Below are positions 61,331 to 64,000 of a DNA stretch of 64,000 nt, one piece after another. This stretch comes from Streptomyces hiroshimensis (GTDB taxonomy: Bacteria; Actinomycetota; Actinomycetes; Streptomycetales; Streptomycetaceae), in the NCBI RefSeq assembly GCF_014650335.1, contig NZ_BMUT01000010.1, positions 62,001-126,000 of the forward strand. The letters run 5' to 3'. A model generated the notes under the pieces. The model did not search any database and was not told the origin of the DNA. It saw nothing but the letters and a program-made list of their open reading frames with translations. The position numbers were made by a program, and so were the translations under genes. Position 1 is the first letter of the stretch. Each line of letters begins with the position of its first letter.

Positions 61331-63346
61331 TCATTCCCCCGCCTCTTCCATGATCTCGCCCGTTGCCGTGTTCACGGCGGGGGCGGGCGGGGCGGCCGCC
61401 GCGAGCGCGGCGGCGATCGTCTCGGCGGTCTTGCGGCCGATGCCCGGCGTCTCGCAGATCTGCTCGACCGTGGCGGCGCGCAGCCGCTTGACCGAGCCGA
61501 AGTGCTTCAGGAGCGCCTTCTTACGGGTCTCGCCGAGGCCCGGGACCTCGTCGAGCGGCCCGGCCTTCAGCGTCTTCGTGCGCTTGCTGCGCTGGTAGGC
61601 GATGGCGAAGCGGTGGGCCTCGTCCCGCACGCGCTGCAGGAGGTAGAGGCCCTCGCTGGTGCGCGGCAGCACGACGGGGTCGTCCTCGCCGGGCAGCCAG
61701 ACCTCCTCCAGCCGCTTGGCCAGGCCGCAGACGGCCACGTCCTCGACGCCGAGCTCGTCGAGCGCCCGGCGGGCGGCGGCCACCTGGGGCTGCCCGCCGT
61801 CGACGACGACCAGCTGCGGAGGATAGGCGAAGCGCTTGGGGCGGCCGTCCTCGGTGCGGGCGTCCGCCGCGCCGGGCTCCTCGGGGCGGCCGTTCTCCTC
61901 CTCCGTGGCCTCGACGGCGTTCTCCTCGGACCACTCCCCCGCCTTCTGCTGCTCCTGCAGATAGCGGCGGAAGCGCCGTCCGATCACCTCGTGCATCGAC
62001 CGGACGTCGTCCTGGCCTTCGAAGGATTTGATCTGGAAGCGGCGGTACTCGCTCTTGCGGGCCAGGCCGTCCTCGAAGACGACCATCGACGCCACCACGT
62101 CCTGGCCCTGGAGGTGGGAGATGTCGAAGCACTCGATGCGCAGCGGCGCGGAATCCAGCTCCAGGGCCTCGGCGATCTCCTCCAGCGCCCGGGAGCGGGT
62201 GGTGAGGTCGGAGGCGCGCTTGGTCTTGTGCAGGACGAGGGCCTGCTGGGCATTGCGCTGGACCGTCGCCATCAGGTCCTTCTTGTCGCCGCGCTGGGGG
62301 ATGCGCAGGTCGACCCGGGAGCCGCGGCGCTCGCCCAGCCACTGGGCGACGGGCTCGACCGGCTCCGGCAGGGCCGGGACCAGGACCTCCTTGGGCACGG
62401 CGTCGCCGCGCTCCTCCCCGTAGAGCTGCTGCAGGGCGTGCTCGACGAGACCGGCCGTATCGACGGCCTCCACCTTGTCGGTCACCCAGCCGCGCTGGCC
62501 GCGCACCCGGCCGCCGCGCACGTGGAAGATCTGCACCGCGGCCTCCAGCTCGTCCTCGGCGACGGCGATCAGGTCGGCGTCGGTGGCGTCGGCGAGGACG
62601 ACGGCGTTCTTCTCCAGGGCCCGGCGGAGGGCCTCTATGTCATCGCGCAGGCGGCCGGCCTTCTCGTACTCCATCTCCTCGGCGGCCTCGTGCATCCGCT
62701 GCTCCAGGCGGCGCAGGTACGCACCGGTGCGGCCGGCCATGAAGTCGCAGAACTCCTCGGCCAGTTCGCGGTGCTCCTCGGCGCTGACGCGGCCGACGCA
62801 AGGGGCGGAGCACTTGCCGATGTACCCCAGCAGGCAGGGGCGGCCGATCTGGGCGGAGCGCTTGAACACCCCGGCGGAGCAGGTGCGCACGGGGAAGACG
62901 CGCAGCATCAGGTCGACCGTCTCGCGGATGGCCCAGGCGTGGGCGTACGGGCCGAAGTAGCGCACGCCCTTCTTCTTGGGGCCGCGCATGACCTGGACGC
63001 GCGGGAACTCCTCGCCCATGGTGACGGCGAGGGAGGGATAGCTCTTGTCATCGCGGTACTTGACGTTGAAACGGGGGTCGTACTCCTTGATCCAGGAGTA
63101 CTCCAGCTGCAGCGCCTCGACCTCGGTGGAGACCACCGTCCACTCGACGGAGGCGGCCGTGGTCACCATCGTGCGGGTGCGCGGGTGCAGACCGGCGAGG
63201 TCCTGGAAGTACGAGGAGAGCCGCTGGCGCAGGCTCTTCGCCTTCCCTACGTAGATCACCCGGCCGTGCTCGTCACGGAATCTGTAGACCCCCGGCGAGT
63301 CGGGGATCTGTCCCGGCTTGGGTCGGTAGCTGCTGGGGTCGGCCAT
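61331..63346 (-). CDS. uvrC: Excinuclease ABC subunit C
   Basis: This 671-residue UvrC cuts DNA on both sides of lesions. The GIY-YIG domain is at the N-terminus (SPGVYRFRDEHGRVIYVGKA), UVR motif around EEMEYEKAGRLRDDIEAL, then the RNase-H-like domain (RIECFDISHLQGQDVVASMV) with an acidic insertion (EWSEENAVEATEEENGRPEE), and helix-hairpin-helix at the end (EVPGLGETRKKALLKHFGS). Start is ATG at 63346; ten more upstream codons are open. Confidence 0.96.
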   Translation of the reverse strand: MADPSSYRPKPGQIPDSPGVYRFRDEHGRVIYVGKAKSLRQRLSSYFQDLAGLHPRTRTMVTTAASVEWTVVSTEVEALQLEYSWIKEYDPRFNVKYRDDKSYPSLAVTMGEEFPRVQVMRGPKKKGVRYFGPYAHAWAIRETVDLMLRVFPVRTCSAGVFKRSAQIGRPCLLGYIGKCSAPCVGRVSAEEHRELAEEFCDFMAGRTGAYLRRLEQRMHEAAEEMEYEKAGRLRDDIEALRRALEKNAVVLADATDADLIAVAEDELEAAVQIFHVRGGRVRGQRGWVTDKVEAVDTAGLVEHALQQLYGEERGDAVPKEVLVPALPEPVEPVAQWLGERRGSRVDLRIPQRGDKKDLMATVQRNAQQALVLHKTKRASDLTTRSRALEEIAEALELDSAPLRIECFDISHLQGQDVVASMVVFEDGLARKSEYRRFQIKSFEGQDDVRSMHEVIGRRFRRYLQEQQKAGEWSEENAVEATEEENGRPEEPGAADARTEDGRPKRFAYPPQLVVVDGGQPQVAAARRALDELGVEDVAVCGLAKRLEEVWLPGEDDPVVLPRTSEGLYLLQRVRDEAHRFAIAYQRSKRTKTLKAGPLDEVPGLGETRKKALLKHFGSVKRLRAATVEQICETPGIGRKTAETIAAALAAAAPPAPAVNTATGEIMEEAGE

Positions 63347-63408
63347 GTCACACACCCTACTTGCGGGCAGTGACAATCCGCGTCCGCCTGCGGAGGGACC
63401 GGCTCCGG

Positions 63409-63433
63409 CCCCGGCGGGGGGTGGCCGCCGGGG
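63409..63433 (-). terminator. Hairpin after the partial surface-protein gene
   Basis: CCCCGGCGG and CCGCCGGGG are 9-bp arms around a seven-base loop, followed by more CCGGAG/CTCCGG repeats. It is 46 bp after the stop of the last gene. Confidence 0.5.
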
Positions 63434-63478
63434 ACGGAGCCGGGAACGGAGCCGGCCGGAGACCGGCTCCGGGGGCGG

Positions 63479-64000
63479 TCAGCGGCGCCGGAGCCGCCGG
63501 CGCGCCGCCACCGCACCCGCGCCGAGGAGCAGGGCCGCACTGCCGGCCGCCGCGGCGGAGGTGGTGCTCAGGGGGCCGGAGGCGTCCTGCGGCGCGGGGG
63601 CCGCCTGTTGCTCCGCAGCTTGCCCGGCGGCCTGGTCCGCGGCCCCGGTCTGCTCCGTTCCGTAGCCGCCCGCCTGGCCCTTCTTCGCGTACGCGGAGCC
63701 GGGCAGCTTGTCGCCGTACGCCTTGTGGACGCGGGCGCGGTAGCCGTCGAGCGTAGTGCCCTGCGCACCGACGGCGCGGACGGCGTCGGCGTCCAGCGGC
63801 AGGACCTTGTCGCCGCGCTGGACGTACCAGGCGTCGATCTGCGGCTCACGGAAGACGGTGCCCCCGCCGAGCTTCTGCGCCCCCTCGGCGGCGTAGCGCG
63901 TCTCGTCGTCACCGGTGGCGATGTTGACGACCTTCCAGTCGTCGCCGGTGCGCACCGTCCACACCGACGCCTTCTGCCCGTCGGACGAGACCGCCTTGCT
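63479..64000 (-). CDS. C-terminal part of a secreted or membrane-anchored protein (N-terminus outside window)
   Basis: The frame is open to the window end, so only about 173 C-terminal residues are visible. They include VWTVRTGDDWKVVNIATGDD and VQRGDKVLPLDADAVRAVG, then a Gln/Ala-rich stretch and a hydrophobic segment (AAAAGSAALLLGAGAVAA) ended by basic RRRLRRR. This is the shape of a surface protein with a C-terminal membrane anchor; no clear LPXTG-type motif precedes the segment. Function is unknown. Confidence 0.7.
   Translation of the reverse strand, partial: SKAVSSDGQKASVWTVRTGDDWKVVNIATGDDETRYAAEGAQKLGGGTVFREPQIDAWYVQRGDKVLPLDADAVRAVGAQGTTLDGYRARVHKAYGDKLPGSAYAKKGQAGGYGTEQTGAADQAAGQAAEQQAAPAPQDASGPLSTTSAAAAGSAALLLGAGAVAARRRLRRR

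Overview
The window is high-GC actinobacterial DNA and reads as a stretch of Streptomyces chromosome. Third codon positions are almost all G or C, GTG starts are frequent, and 4-bp stop/start overlaps are common. The gene set is a typical Streptomyces core: ectoine genes, a suf operon led by sufR, the tkt-tal-zwf-opcA-pgl operon, gap-pgk-tpiA-secG, and whiA-yvcK-rapZ-uvrC. No phage, insertion sequence, CRISPR array, rRNA or tRNA was seen. The first and last genes are cut by the window edges.

Layout. 1-5.4 kb is the end of a cobalamin cluster: a chelatase-like VWA protein, cobO, cobB, a CobE/CbiG-C protein and a CobC-like aminotransferase, with a divergent ZIP metal transporter inside it. 5.4-7.9 kb holds a bile-acid-type sodium symporter and a convergent amidohydrolase. 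8.2-11.6 kb is ectABCD for ectoine and 5-hydroxyectoine. 11.7-26.4 kb is accessory: a class-V aminotransferase, a membrane protein/histidine kinase/response regulator unit, a serine hydrolase, an SDR-like dehydrogenase, a two-domain TerD protein, a luciferase-like oxidoreductase, a Tat-exported PhoX protein, an acidic protein of unknown function and a secreted nuclease. 26.5-28.6 kb has convergent dapA and dapD for lysine/DAP synthesis. 28.6-30.1 kb has a VOC protein and an agmatine-deiminase-family enzyme.

30.1-36.8 kb is the suf operon on the minus strand (sufR-B-D-ferredoxin-C-S-U-sufT-like), with a 14-bp palindrome at the sufR start. An ABC exporter pair follows, then the haem A/haem O genes ctaA and ctaB around two less-known genes. 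42.8-49.4 kb is a pentose-phosphate operon. It faces pgi, an RbpA-family gene, secG, tpiA, pgk and gap, so central sugar metabolism fills about 13 kb. The right end has a secreted M14 carboxypeptidase, the conserved whiA-yvcK-rapZ-uvrC block and a partial surface protein.

The least ordinary signals are non-coding. A GC-rich dispersed repeat occurs at four gene ends (6.4, 15.9, 22.4 and 49.4 kb), one copy being an exact-period 140-bp tandem duplication. Palindromic repeats appear to be read in frame inside CobB, CtaB and perhaps EctA. Several clean palindromes sit at promoters or start codons (ectA, the membrane-protein operon, dapA, sufR, the M14 peptidase), and an ECF-type promoter sits just before terD. 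No clearly new multi-gene system was found.
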